A DNA stretch of 64,000 nucleotides from Trichobilharzia szidati (GCA_944472155.2 OX235279.1:157006199-157070198), one strand, 5' to 3'. Positions 31,873 through 43,969 are shown, numbered from the stretch's first letter. The notes: generated by a model from the letters alone, not told the origin. Translations and numbers: made by a program.

Positions 31873-34630
31873 GTTATTATCACTATTATTACTATGTTCC
31901 GCGTGGAACACGGAGATTTAGGAACACATTTCCACTTTTTTCTATTTTTAGCCGTCCTCTTCAGCTAGGTACACAACTCTCCATAATCTCTCATCTCCTC
32001 CCCACCGCGCATTCTCCTCCATGCCACTCTAGCCTCGACGTCTCACTCATTGCATCCCATTTGGATTCCAGTCAATCGATGGCCTGCACTGAGCGCGATG
32101 TCATTTGACTGCCTCGTCGTCGTGTTCCCGACCCATCTCCATTTTCTCCTACACATTTTTCGAGCGATCGGCTCTTGATTGGCTTGTTCTCAGCCAGAGT
32201 TTCTTATCACCTTTTTTTTCTAGCCAGCTGACCATTTGATCTTCAGCATGGATTCAGCCAAGGAAGCTGTTATTATTAGTCTGCAATCTGTTGGAAATCC
32301 TTTTTTGTCATGCCCGCCACGTCTTTCATACGTGTAGAAGGATCGACTTGACATTTGTGTTGAGAATACGAATCTTTCTACTGGATAAGTGACAGCAGAA
32401 GATTTCCAAACTGATTTCGGGTTACTGAAGGCGCGCGTATCTTGCCTTTCCAATTCTGACTGGCTGGCTGACTTTGACATTGTCATCCGTTCGACGTGGC
32501 TGTAGTTGAAATGAAGCTTCCTAGCCGGATAAATGAAAGTAGTAACCTCTTTCAAATCTCTCCCACTGATGATGATTGGTGCTGGTTGTTGTTGTCGTTG
32601 TTGCTGTTCTTTGGTTATCTTCATCATCTCCGTATTTTCTATGTTCACCTGGAGTCCTGTCTTCGCTGCCAGCCAGCCTCTTCTGAGAGTTTGTTGGTTT
32701 TCACCCACCTGTAAGTCTTCGAGTTTGTGTGACATGAGATATGTATCATCTTTGAAATCCAGATGCTCTAGAGTCTTCTTATCGTTCGTTCAGCGTATTC
32801 TTGTCTCCTTGCTCTCCACTCACAGTCTGACATGCAATACAGTCCACCACAATTAGGAATATCATCGGTGATAATAGACAGCCAGCTTGTATTCCTCTTG
32901 TATTCACTTCGAATACCTCACTAAGTTTTCCGTTGTGGATCACCTGACCCGTGCCATTGTTGTATAGTCGACTGCTGCACGATGTTGATATAGATTGGGA
33001 GCACTTCACAGTGTCGAAGTAGTTTCCAAATTACTTCTCGTTACGGTCAACGCTGTCTGCCAAAGCCCCTGCCAAAGTCAATGAAGTTGAGGTAGAATGA
33101 GAGTTGACTGCCATTCCATGCTTTGTTCTGTGATGACGATGCGTAGAGTTGCAATCCGATCAGCACCACACGATTCTTTTTTCCTGAGTCCACCCAGATT
33201 GTTCCGGTCTGGCGGGGTCCTGCATCCAGCGGATCTTTTTTCTCTCCACGATGACGTGACTCAGTATTCTACTGGGCGTGGACAAGAGCATTATTCCACA
33301 CCAGTTCTTGCAGAGTGAGGCGTAAGTTGACCTTATCAGCAGCTTGACTAGGAAGCCAACCTGTCTTCCAATCGGTAGGCACCTTTCCATCTTTCGAAAT
33401 CTTTTGCAGTACTGTCGTGAGCAGATGTGTCTCAGTCTCTGGGTCCTTTAAAGTGATCAGTCCATTGATTTATTTGTTTCTCCTCCCTGCTCACCAGGTC
33501 CCTTGAACATCTTTTATTGCTTTCATCATCTGTGTTGATCTGTTCCCAGATAGCGAGCAGCCTGGTTATCTGATGTTCTAATGTTCTGAGGTTTGTTTTA
33601 CCTGCGGCCTGCCTGCCTGCCTGTTCTGCTTCAGTTGGCGGCCAGTGTGTCGTAGAATTGTATTTGTCTTCGCCGGCACTCTTCTTCGCTTTCTTCCTTA
33701 TTCAGTGCAGTGTATATTGTTGTGAACTCAGCTTCTCCTCCTGTTGTCCATCTTGGTATTGAGTCATGTTCTCTTTTACGATCCTTCTCTCCTCGCTTAT
33801 ATATGCACCCATATATTATTTAGAGGCAATTCTCGTCTCGTCTCTTCTTTCTTCTCGGAGCATTTTTACATGTTGATTTGATCGTCTGCTGCATTGAATT
33901 TTTGTCTTTCTTTAGTTGTTCGGAAGGACTTCTGCGTCACTTTGATGGTTGACTGCACTTGATGATGTTGTCAGCTCACATCTTTTTGCCGTCTTAACTT
34001 TGTGTCCAGTAGGCTGCATCTTCACCTTATTTAGCAACGTTGAGATGAAATCTATTTGTTTTGTGGTTGTTCAGTCAGGCGAAATTTATCTGTCTCCGAC
34101 CACCATATTATGGAAAGCCTAGGAGTTTGAGAATATTCCTCCGTTCTTATTCATTTCTTCGCTCCATAAGCTCTCAACCCATGAATAGTTCCTGTACTAT
34201 ATTTTCTGCTTTCAGTTCGGTTGGCGTTCATATCGCCCATTAGGATTAGATGTAGCTATTTGGGATGTTGTCCATTAATGTTTGAAGTTGGATAATTTTG
34301 ACCTGTCTTCCCTCCATCTTAGTTGAATCTTGCTGTCATGATCCTGCAGGATGATATTGTTTCCCACCGCACAAGAGCTTTAGCTAGAGCAGACGACATC
34401 ATGATATCCAATTACTGTCTCAGTGTACTCATGGTTATCATCTGAGTGACCAGACTGGATTAGATTACTGACTCTCTAGTTGACAGTTTGCATAATCCAT
34501 ATCCGTTCCATCTGCTTTCGCAGATTTCCAGCACTTCTAAGCCATAACTACTCATTTCGTTTGGCTGTTGGGCAACCTTCCAAGTCTGGCACATTCCAAG
34601 TCCCCATTTTTATCTTTGCATTCATCGAGA
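31873..34630 (-). pseudogene. RTE-type retrotransposon, near full-length ORF2 but decayed
   Basis: Reading down the minus strand: the start of an APE-type endonuclease (KIKMGTWNVPDLEG near 34615), then NLRKQMERIWIMQTVN, LMGDMNANRTES near 34235 (the GDxNA motif), the linker, and from 33798 the same RT and C-terminal sequence as 20826-22705, with motif B GIQAGCLLSPMIFLIVV and the 171-codon frame 32735-32220. The 3' end is the standard tail: CTCCGTGTTCCACGCGGAAC then ATAGTAATAATAGTGATAAT. Endonuclease and RT are both broken. This copy keeps the 5' half and the normal tail that the inverted partner lacks. Confidence 0.8.
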
Positions 34631-34760
34631 GAATACGCATCGCCTGACTGATTGGTTTGCTGAAGGCTTTCATCAGCGAGCGTCATATCAATTCTCCATC
34701 TCCAGCAAAAAAAGATGGTTCTTTGAGTTTTTTGTGTTATTTTAATATATTTTTGTCTGT

Positions 34761-35050
34761 TGAAGTTTCTCAAGCGGTTTGATAGGCTACATGGTGTCGG
34801 ATCCCTGGTCCCACACGCAATCATCCCTGTTTACCGAGGCACGGGAACGATCATTTCGATCATTGGCAACCGAGCTGGAATAATCCACCTCACACAGTCA
34901 TATTACTTCAAACTAGTTGATCTCAGACTGGTTTGCTACTTGAGCGAGCTGATGATACATTTCATCCAGTTTGACATTTCAAATGTACAGGGTATGACGA
35001 GGTAAAATTTCCCGATACAGTTTCTTTTGGAAAATGAAGTTTCTCAAGCG
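34761..35050 (+). mobile_element. 258-bp insert between 16-bp direct repeats
   Basis: TGAAGTTTCTCAAGCG occurs at 34761-34776 and again at 35035-35050, base for base. The 258 bp between them end in TTTTGGAAAA. This is the shape of a target-site duplication from target-primed retrotransposition of a short element. No tRNA-like head, coding frame or known family is recognised inside; a local CGATCATTTCGATCATTGGC stretch is present. Confidence 0.55.
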
Positions 35051-36799
35051 AGGACTTCACAATATGTCATCTACTTTACTCCATAGCGATCGAGAAATCG
35101 TTCATAAATGGATGCATGACACTGTATACTACTGATTGGTTGCTCGGTCGATACCACTCAAGCATCAATCAGCTAAGGAATTAGAAACAAATTAACTCTC
35201 CTCTCACCCTGCAATTATGTGTATATTTATATGTATGTCTATATAATCGTTGATCCCTTGTTCTCAGTCTCGGATTCCGAAGACAATTGCACTTTCTGAA
35301 GACACTCATCGAAAATACATTATAGCCATCAAAAGACTTTGCACAAACAATCATCTCCTATTAGTCATGAATGTAGTGATATTCTTGCGGCAAGAGCTTC
35401 CTCTTGATCTGATTTATCTACTTTTAACGTCTTGTGTTAAGGGAAACAGAAATATCAGGGTCAGAAGTATGAACTAAAAGTGCTACTAGGACATGGAGTC
35501 AGACTTAAGTTATAGATTAGAGTAGGAATGAGGATAGTGAAGTATACACAGCTTATCAACAAAACCTCAGCTTTTTCATAATCCTTCAATTGGATTGTTT
35601 GTTCAAGATTATCCGGTGTCTGTTCTAGTTTAATTTAATCAGACATTCATGATCTGTGCAAGTACGTTTAAGTACCACATGTACAGTTGTAGATAATGAG
35701 ATGAAAACACTAGCGAACCGATAGGGGATGCGTCAGCAGATGCCTTGAAGAGGATTTGGAAAATTGACTAGAAAATCACCTTTCCTATAACGACCTTTTC
35801 TTTTGAAAAAAATCAAAATTAGACACACTCACGTTTATACTTTGCTGGTCGATTTATTTTGGTATAATGTTGTATTTCACATCGAACATCTAAAATTTCA
35901 GGTGATTACTCTTCAATAATATGCAATAATTCGCATTGTTAGTCACATGTATATCACGAGCGAGTAAGACACGAAACTCTTTCTCCAATGAATTTATTGT
36001 CAATGAGTGTCATTCTATGTAGACATATACAATGTTAAGGTAACTGTATAGATTTGAATACTTAGTATTATTCTCTTGCGTTTAGACTAATTTAAGTAGC
36101 TTCATTTAGAGCACATCAACACTTCAGTCACTTCTCTGCAGTTTCTTCCAGGTAACTCCACGATTGCCGACAAGCTTTCAATTCCTCATCATCAATGATA
36201 TTCTACGCCCTACTCCTTTTTGAGTAACGACGAAATATCAGTGATTGCAATGAAGCAATAAAACAGACTGTGTAATATACAAAATAGTTCATCCTGGGAA
36301 TGGAATGTGAAATTAGTATGATTAGTAGGCAAATGCAAACACTACGTAACAGGATGTGTGAATTTCAGTAGGGTAGAGTTTAACACTTCAAAGAATACAT
36401 TGGAGTGTTAACTAATCAAGGAGGATGAGCAGGAGGCCTGATCGACTCCTCGCATTCAACCGACCACGATTGACAATGATTTAAATATGATCTATCGAAT
36501 TCATGCAAAATTGCCATGGTTAAATTGACTGCAAACTTCTAATGACAGTGGAGGCCTTGACCACTGATGAATCTCCAGTCATGGTTTCGTATACAAAAGA
36601 AGTATTTTCAGTGCATGTTTCAATCTTCGATTTAAAGGGATGACCTATGTAGCTTTTCCTTATTCTTCCAACTCTTATTATTTTTGTATTTCCAGCTTCC
36701 AAGTATTGTTCGACTTGTCACCCGTTATAACTTCAAATCAACGTATATTTTTGTAGCAGTATTGTAGTTCATCTTGGCAAACTCCTCAACTTGTTGCGT
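35051..36799. other. No gene; one reverse repeat A fragment
   Basis: Repeat A, reverse orientation, at about 35973-36008 (GAAACTCTTTCTCCAATGAA, TTTATTGTCAATG). Otherwise AT-rich with frames of at most 75 codons. Confidence 0.4.
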
Positions 36800-37370
36800 A
36801 ATGTTTTCATTTGCTTACTAATCTCATTAATCGCTTTCCAAGATTTATGCATTCTGAGAACTACTTCACATGCTGCATTACTTGTTCTATCACTTGATAC
36901 TTACCTGTGATTGATAATCACAAAATGTTCATCGCATTTCACATTATTATTTATTATTATATTTATTCATACCTTTCTGCACTGCATCACATACTACTGA
37001 ATAATTGAAATGACTAGCTGCATACCCTACACATTGACCAGCAGTGCTTGTTACCCCCTTTGAAGTGATGTAATCAGAGGATGGCCGTTTCTCCCGTTTG
37101 TGGGCGGGAACATCAGCGATATATCTGCTTTGATTACCATTCATGATATCGAGGAGATCACAATTTCTTCATGAGCTCAATAATTTTGATTTCCTAAGGA
37201 AACCATGGTGAGATTTCACCTGAGACTGAGTACATCGCTAATCTCAGCAATGTGTTGTGTTTTAACTTCCTGAAGCAACCTGCATAGTTCGCTGAGAATA
37301 TCATTTATACATGTGATTGTTCAGTTTGAAAATGAATTCGTTGCTAAAAGTCTTTTCACTGAATCACATT
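36800..37370 (+). repeat. Long form of repeat A unit
   Basis: TGTTGCGTAATGTTTTCATT, CCAAGATTTATGCATTCTGA and GAACTACTTCACATGCTGCA are diverged matches to 28107-28300. The unit ends at 37313-37364 with the repeat A core (TGATTGTTCAGTTTGAAAAT, GAATTCGTTGCTAAAAG). Here about 350 bp of other sequence separates the two conserved parts, compared with about 70 bp at 28300-28365, so an insertion is likely. No frame of note. Confidence 0.5.
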
Positions 37371-40300
37371 TACTCTTAAATATTAATTTTGTGTTCTTGA
37401 TTTTTGTAGACTTACACGTTTGAACCTGCATGTCTTGATCATCTAATTGTTGACTGATTTGCCCTGAAATATGGAGAAGAAGCAGGAGAAAACACGCCTT
37501 GTTTTACACATCCTACTTTTGATAACTTTATGAAAAATGAAAAAGAAAGATCAAATTTTCCTCAGTATTCATCCTCATTTTATTCAACACAGGTTCTCCT
37601 CAGTTTCTGCCACCTGAAATCACTTCACTCAGGTTAAATAATGATGATCCATGGGGACGAAGGCAACAATGACTTTGGGACATGCAGAAAGAGTAATTCA
37701 GAAAAGCCGGGTAAATTACACTGTATTCACGAAAACGGTTGTCAGTAAGGTGCAAGGATATTGAAGAAGACGCTTAGTTGATTGTGGGTTAGGTTGAAGG
37801 AAGATATGGGTTTGGTTCAGGTTAAGGCCTGATTGAATCATCGGACTACCTGAAATTTTCAACAAGCACAATGCATCAAATTCTTCTCTAATACTCATCA
37901 TTTCAACCATGCAGTCGTTATCTTGTGTGGCAAAGAGTACTGACTCACATTTCGAATCAGCTGTCAAACTATCGGTGGATATGTTTGGAGGCGAAGGAAA
38001 AACAGCACACAGGGTGGGTTTATGCCTCAGTTCACCTAATGCAGAACACGATTATGGTTGGGTAGGAGATAGATTGCGACTATACTAATGCTAAAATGTA
38101 GAAAGGTTGGACTCAGAGTTGAGTTATACTGCTAAGAGAAGCTAATTGAGTATGTTGTGCTGTATACTCAATTCCAAGTATATCTGAGTGAAACATTACA
38201 AGCAAGTAGCATAGGGAATAAACCTTGGCTCCTCCGTCGAATACTTTTCAATAGGTGAGACTTAATTACTGATGCAACAAATGTATATATCCATACGGCT
38301 GTTAGGTTACATTATAAGATAATCACCAAGTTAGCTGTCCTTATTCCAATGTTCCTACTTCCAGTCTCTCATTTCATATGGTGTAAATGTTTGCACACTC
38401 CTCAGATGAGTGATTATTTTAGGCCTTTTCTGAACTGCATATAGTAAATTGATTACCTATCTTCTTTGATGATGTACTTCACCTCGTTGTATTCAAACCA
38501 GCAAAATGATGGTTAGCGATTACTTCATGAAATTTGTTAGTTGTTTGTAACTAACCCTTCAACCTTATTGGTTATAGTCATCAGATCACGATTATATTAT
38601 GTTGCTCCACAACACAGATACTTGCATCATGTAAGTTTCTTATCAAAAATGCCTGAAAGAAGTGATGATGAATTTAGCGGTTGAAATGAGCCACATAGAG
38701 AGGTGCGGCCTGGCTGAACGGTTGGGGATTCTGAGAAGATGTAGACCTACAGACAGTTATGGAGATGGTTCAAAATTGTTCTCAACGATGCAGGGATACA
38801 TCCACTGTTTATGAACACTCAGATTCATTCATTTCTCATTAATTTCCATGTATTCATGCTTTCCCCGTACATTTATGTTCATTATAGTTTCTCTGAGTTT
38901 TATGCCCACTAAGTATACATATTTGTGCCCTATATATGGAGTTTAGCAACTTAAACTGCTGCAGTTTAGGTAAAAAGTTTGCTAATGACAAGGATGAAGA
39001 AGCGGAGCGATTTGTGATAGCAAGAATACTGGAAAGCAACATGCTTAGACAAAGAAATATTCAGATGGATAGACTTAATATGTAGATAAATGCTTAGATA
39101 TAACAAATGGTTCGATGAAGTAATGCTGGATTGTAAGGGAAGTAAATAAACTGTGCTTTGACGAAGGTGCTACAGCATTGACGGATGATAATGAAAGAAA
39201 GAAATACTAATGATTAAAGAGTGCAGATGATATAATCAGCTGGTCAGGTTTTTATTGCCACAGGAAAGAATTAACGCTGTATCAGCTACTTGTGAATGCA
39301 TAGTTTAGATATTGTAGTTGAGATGCAAATCGCCTGGGATCTAGATGCAGCAAACATATGTGGAGTCCATTAGAAAGATTCGACGAGATGCGATGAATCA
39401 TCTTCAATGTTCTTCTTTTGTCCATAGAGTAGGCAACATCAAACAAATATAACTTTCGAAAGGTTTTTATCTGTTAAGCAACAAGTTAGCTAGGCTCTCT
39501 AGTGATCTACGCCACAGGAGCAGATAAAATGATAAATACACGCAGATGTGGCTGGACAATTCACGATGAGTGGTCTGTATTGAATCATATTTGTTTATAA
39601 ATTTATGTCTGTGTACATTGGAGTAAAGCCTGTTGATGATATCTAATTGATAAGGCGAACTATTGTCCATGCTTACAACATGATGTTTTAATTTTCATCA
39701 AAAGAATCGTGAATATTTTGGAAAATTCTTATAAGAAATCAATCAATCAAAATTGTGAATCAACCAATTACTTTCTGACTTACTTTGAATCGATGATGCA
39801 GACGACAAGAGACTGCCGATAGTGAAGAGTGTCCTTTGAGAAAGTTCTGTGAAGACAGAAAGATAGTAGTCAATAATATGTTGACAGTGACGTCAGAAAA
39901 ACACGATGAAAATGTGAAAGTTCAATTTTAAACACCGAAGAGGTGCGGATGCCACACCACACCAGTGACCTTGGAAGAAAGCTACACCAGTGCAGTGTAA
40001 GTTTGACTTTTCAACTCACTTCTAACCTCAAGCTGTTCTTTCCACGCAATCTAGTCCCTCTCTAACCTAACATTGACCGTAAACCTCCTTACACAGGCTG
40101 AGAAGACCACTGCGTGACACTGCATTCCAGGCCATCGCCCAAGTCAAACCCGAGTTAAGCTAATCATAGCCTATCCTCAGTCCAAATCTTACATTAATCC
40201 TCCTCTCAACTAAAGTGCAACTCATCATTCAGCTTTATTTATCTCTATTCCCAGCGAGTTGGTAAGTAGTGGTGTGTTGTTCCTATTGAGAATCGAACTC

Positions 40301-40764
40301 TGGCTCAGTTGTTTCAAACCTCAAATCATCGTCTTGTAGTTTATGAAGGCTGTGTTTTGTGTATAAGAGGTACTAGTTACAATTCGTTTTCAGGCTAATG
40401 AACCCTTCCCGCTGGTTGATTGATTATATTGGATAGAAATGCTTGGAGTCTCTGTTCACACTCAGAATCTTAATGTGGAAACTTCGACAACTCCTGAAGG
40501 TTGACATGATGTTATTTGATGGTTGATGGTGGCAGCTGGCAGTGGGATTCATGAGGTGTACGCTGTTCTATTTCAGACTCGCCAGTCAGCTTGATGGAAC
40601 TGAAATCCTCTGTAAGTTTATGGTACTAATGCTTGAGAGTGAAACTCAAACTCTGCCACATCGTTTCAAACGCCAAAGTGTTGGCCACTATATCACAAGT
40701 CCATAATATCCACCTCTTAAAAAGATACCTGCAGGATTCGAGTCTCAGTGAGAACACCATAACT
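37371..40764. other. No recognisable gene
   Basis: About 3.4 kb with no retroelement motif I can place. A possible tRNA-like SINE head lies at 38704-38775 (GTGCGGCCTGGCTGAACGGT, GATGGTTCAAA). Frames are at most 83 codons (37716-37967 minus). Confidence 0.4.
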
Positions 40765-40935
40765 CATCGAGGAGATATGTACATCCAGAGGAAGACCCTC
40801 TAGCAGGATGAAATGAACAGCTTAGATTCCACTGCTAGTCACCATGTTTCACCAAAATGACTTCTTAAGAGTTCCATAGACATCGTCGAAGCATCTGCAC
40901 TTGAAGGAGACGAAATGTCAGCAGAGGCGGTGGAC
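40765..40935 (+). repeat. Sm-alpha-like SINE with degenerate hammerhead core, copy 3
   Basis: GATATGTACATCCAG, then CCTCTAGCAGGATGAAATGA, then TTAGATTCCACTGCTAGTCA match the Sm-alpha order of stem I, stem II, GAAA and stem I return with GATTCCACTGC. The CUGANGA box is altered to AGGAAGA, so cleavage is unlikely. The 3' part is ATCGTCGAAGCATCTGCACT followed by GAAGGAGACGAAATGTCAGC, shared with copies at 7926 and 16935. Confidence 0.65.
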
Positions 40936-41627
40936 ATTTCGCTACCACGAAATCAATCAATCAACCAGTCAACAGAAAATGCAAAGAAGCCTAAAAATTA
41001 TTTTCATAAACTTTCAACAAAGCAACAACGAAAACACATATAGAGGAGGCGTAGAGCGGGTCCGCTTTGTACTTCGTGTCTCACTGAATCTCTTGTCAAC
41101 CAACCCGTTAATTACCTCAGGAATGGAAGTTGACAGTTTTGCTAATGCAATTCAAACACAACGGGTTTTTTAGGGATCTAAATCAATTTTAGTGTAGATT
41201 TGGTGTTGCGACAACAATCAACAACTGTCCAGCAGTCATTGCGAAACCAAGGGATATTCTGGATAGCTGCCTTTTCCTCCTAATACAGTCATTGAATTCC
41301 AACACACATGGCTGAATGGTCTAGTAACCTGCATGTCCTGAAGGATTCTGTCCCCACCACAGTCTTTGCTGTGTACTGGCGAAAGCGTACAACTGTGACA
41401 AAGCAGCTGTCCAGAAATCTCTGGTTTTTAATGGTTACCTTACTGATGTTCTTTCCGGCTGTAATCGAAGCCTTTACTAGCGTCTATTCAGTGTATGTTT
41501 AGTCCAATCCAATTGTAACAAGTCTTAACTATTTTGTGCTAAATTGTTTGTCAGCCAACTGCTTACACAATCTGAATAAGTGAAATTTGATACTTCTTCT
41601 AATACCCTGTTGAAAATTAAAAGAAGT
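40936..41627. other. No gene; possible SINE head at 41308
   Basis: CATGGCTGAATGGTCTAGTA at 41307 resembles an A-box region. A 90-codon frame (40901-41173) begins inside the Sm-alpha-like repeat and is not recognised. Confidence 0.35.
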
Positions 41628-41684
41628 GATTCAGCGAAGAGACTCTTGTCAACGAATTTATTGTCAAGCTGTACTATCGTATAA
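41628..41684 (-). repeat. Dispersed repeat A, reverse copy
   Basis: The minus strand reads ATAGTACAGCTTGACAATAA, ATTCGTTGACAAGAGTCTCT and TCGCTGAATC, the best match to copy 1 at 27-85. Confidence 0.6.
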
Positions 41685-41869
41685 ATATGTGGTTTTTAAG
41701 ATATAATACGCGGTGGGGTAATCGGATCGTAGGCGTGTATTTACCTATGTGAATAACTTGTTTTGATTTTCTGTGTGTCTCAGTGTGGTTTATCCATCAA
41801 GTGCTGCCCTAATAAGATATATTTGATGATTGGAGAAGCAAATGTGGAACAATAATTAAGAATTCTCAT

Positions 41870-42117
41870 TGTGCGTTTTCTTTTATTCCTTTGCGTTCCG
41901 AGTGGAACATAGGGCTTCAAGGTGGAGCTTTGGAGTTTCGATGGCAGTGGTGTTTTATTTTTACGGAGTGAGGTTGCTAATCTCATGATCAGCCTTCCCA
42001 TTTTGCTGGGCTTATTACCAGCTAAGCGAGGTCTGTGAGTGCGTCCTGCTGAGGATCGAATCACGAACCAGGTGAGTGGATGGCGAGCATTCCACCTTTG
42101 CGCCACCGACGCACTTC
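41870..42117 (-). mobile_element. tRNA-headed SINE with RTE-like tail, best copy
   Basis: The minus strand starts GCGTCGGTGGCGCAAAGGTG (A-box-like, the same first ten bases as the SINE at 5942), then GATTCGATCC (B box) and a GGACGCAC arm. The body has GCTTAGCTGGTAATAAGCCC and GAGATTAGCAACCTCACTCC. The tail GAAGCCCTATGTTCCACTCG, then GAACGCAAAGG, matches the 3' end of the RTE at 60372. About 248 bp. The 108-codon minus frame over it is incidental. Confidence 0.7.
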
Positions 42118-42810
42118 ATTGTGTATAGGTGGATAAAAACGTCCAGTTAGCAAAACTGCTGCATTAATGTGCGTGGTTTATTCGAAGATTTTCCGAAAAA
42201 GAGAACACAAAAGAGTGTCAAAAGATATTGAGCCACATAAAAATGTCGCAAAATCACCGAGGTGACTTATACATCATGGTGTTCTGGGATCCGTTTATAT
42301 TTTTGTTTCTGTTCTATTATCTTCCACAGCATCCTAATCCTCCGTAAAGACCAGCTTTCTTGTCAGGTTCCCTCTGAATATTTCTGCCCAGTTAACTACA
42401 AATAATTCATTACTCACATAGTAAGCATCTCATTATGCAAATCCAGAACAGGAGTCCCGATCTCATTGATTTACAGCATCTACATGAGCGGCTGCTGTGG
42501 TTCAACTTCACCCTTCAATGCACGTCTCTGCTCTCATACACCTCAATTCATTTCTCATTTCGTGCACATCTGTGTCGAGATTTCAGCTCTCTGTTCAGCA
42601 TATTTCATGCCGTACATAACAGTGACATGACATTACTGGATTTTTGTGATTTCGTTGTCCCTGTTACTTCAGAATACCAAAATTATATGAATATAATCAT
42701 TCCATCAGTTTTTATTTCAACGCATTGAGAGGATGTAGAATGCTAACCAGATAAGCGAGGACAATGCAACTGCCAATTACAGTCATTTATATAGTAAAGG
42801 GGTTCTGGAC
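42118..42810. other. No recognisable gene
   Basis: A 97-codon plus frame (42435-42728) without recognised features, otherwise short frames. Confidence 0.35.
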
Positions 42811-43046
42811 ATCTGTTTCATCTTGATGTGGTTGTGTTCTCTGAGCTGGATAGTTAATTTGCGAAGCTTTCATCACCCTACTGGGTGACATCTACAGCGC
42901 ATACTTCAATTTGAAGTATGCGCTGTAGATGTCACCCAGTAGGGTGATGAAAGCTTCGCAAATTAACTATCCAGCTCAGAGAACACAACCACATCAAAAT
43001 CATCCACCTGAGCTACAAATCTTCTCTATCATATCTGTTTCATCTT
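42811..43046 (+). mobile_element. Palindromic repeat B insertion with target-site duplication
   Basis: ATCTGTTTCATCTT stands at 42811-42824 and again at 43033-43046. Between them, 42825-43032 is 208 bp of repeat B sequence. Positions 42823-42909 and 42911-42997 are perfect reverse complements (87 bp each) around one base, T at 42910. The right arm continues into the family 3' end, CATCCACCTGAGCTACAAAT then CTTCTCTATCAT. Each arm also holds a small hairpin (TCACCC-AGTA-GGGTGA). A self-complementary cDNA joined during insertion would explain the form. Confidence 0.85.
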
Positions 43047-43129
43047 CCTAATATGGGACACTAAATCACTACACGCTGAAGACCAAAACGGAGATTGAAC
43101 TCAGGAAATTCGTGTTACAAGACGAGTTC

Positions 43130-43275
43130 ACTTATAACTTCCAACAATCAGCAACAAAACATCAATGTTATCGACGAGTGTTTGTCCTTACAGGGAGTGA
43201 CTTTGTGGACCCAGATGGTCACAAATTCCCACTAGAACTGCAGACAACTTCATCCTGTAGTCATCCGCTACTGAG
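43130..43275 (+). repeat. Dispersed repeat D, copy 2
   Basis: A diverged partner of 5790-5930. The B-box-like TGAGTTCAATCTCCG just upstream (minus strand, around 43090-43105) hints that D is attached to a SINE head. No coding potential. Confidence 0.45.
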
Positions 43276-43969
43276 CACAACGAATTAATTCCCAAGTGTT
43301 GGTTTTCAGAGGGATTTGATTGATTTCAAGTTTGGTCACGAATCGACTTCAGATAGACAAGTGTTCAAAACAGCTGCCAATACTTCCTGGTTTCTATAAT
43401 AAAATTTGCGCTGAAGCTGTCAAGATGGACTTTGCGATTGAGTCAGCCTGCTCATAGAACATAACTGGATAAAAATTGAAATTTAACCATCAGAGGACGC
43501 GTAATTTGTCCACAAGTGCATAGGCGTCGCACTGATGACATCTGGTACAGGCAACTTACAAGTCGTTTGATTGGTAGACTTTAGTATTTCGACATCACAG
43601 TTAGTCAGGAAACTATGGATATAATCGCTGATTAAATTTATAAACTCCTGAAATAACACTGATCAACAAATACAGCTTAGCACTAGATACCAAAAAAGGA
43701 CACTGCAAATGATGGCACACACCGCTCCGAGAAAAATACAATAATTAGAGGAAAATAAACTTCATCTCACCTTCATATTGGTTAGTTTTATTATTCACTT
43801 CTTCCAGCGCTCTTTGAATAGCTAAGAGAGGGGAATAATGGAGAAGGTTGGATTGTAAACAAGCGTTAATCATGCTGAAGCTCACTGGATTCTGTGGATC
43901 GTTGTGAGATATCATTTTTGAGTGACTACTGTATACAGAGTGCGACAGTGCTTCAATTATAAATTGCTC
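43276..43969. other. No recognisable gene
   Basis: Short frames only; the 90-codon minus frame at 43745-44017 runs into the next SINE. Nothing recognised. Confidence 0.35.

Noticed and set aside
21893..32735. Two identical 171-codon frames (21893-22408 and 32220-32735) as a conserved gene pair
   Set aside because: Both lie inside the inverted RTE remnant and begin after the lost FADD box; they are identical because the arms are duplicates.
42911..42997. Repeat B as a hammerhead (stem TCACCC-AGTA-GGGTGA before GAAAGC)
   Set aside because: There is a good small hairpin, but the preceding CUGANGA box is missing (CTGTAGATG) and GAAA is offset by an extra T; other copies do not support the fold.
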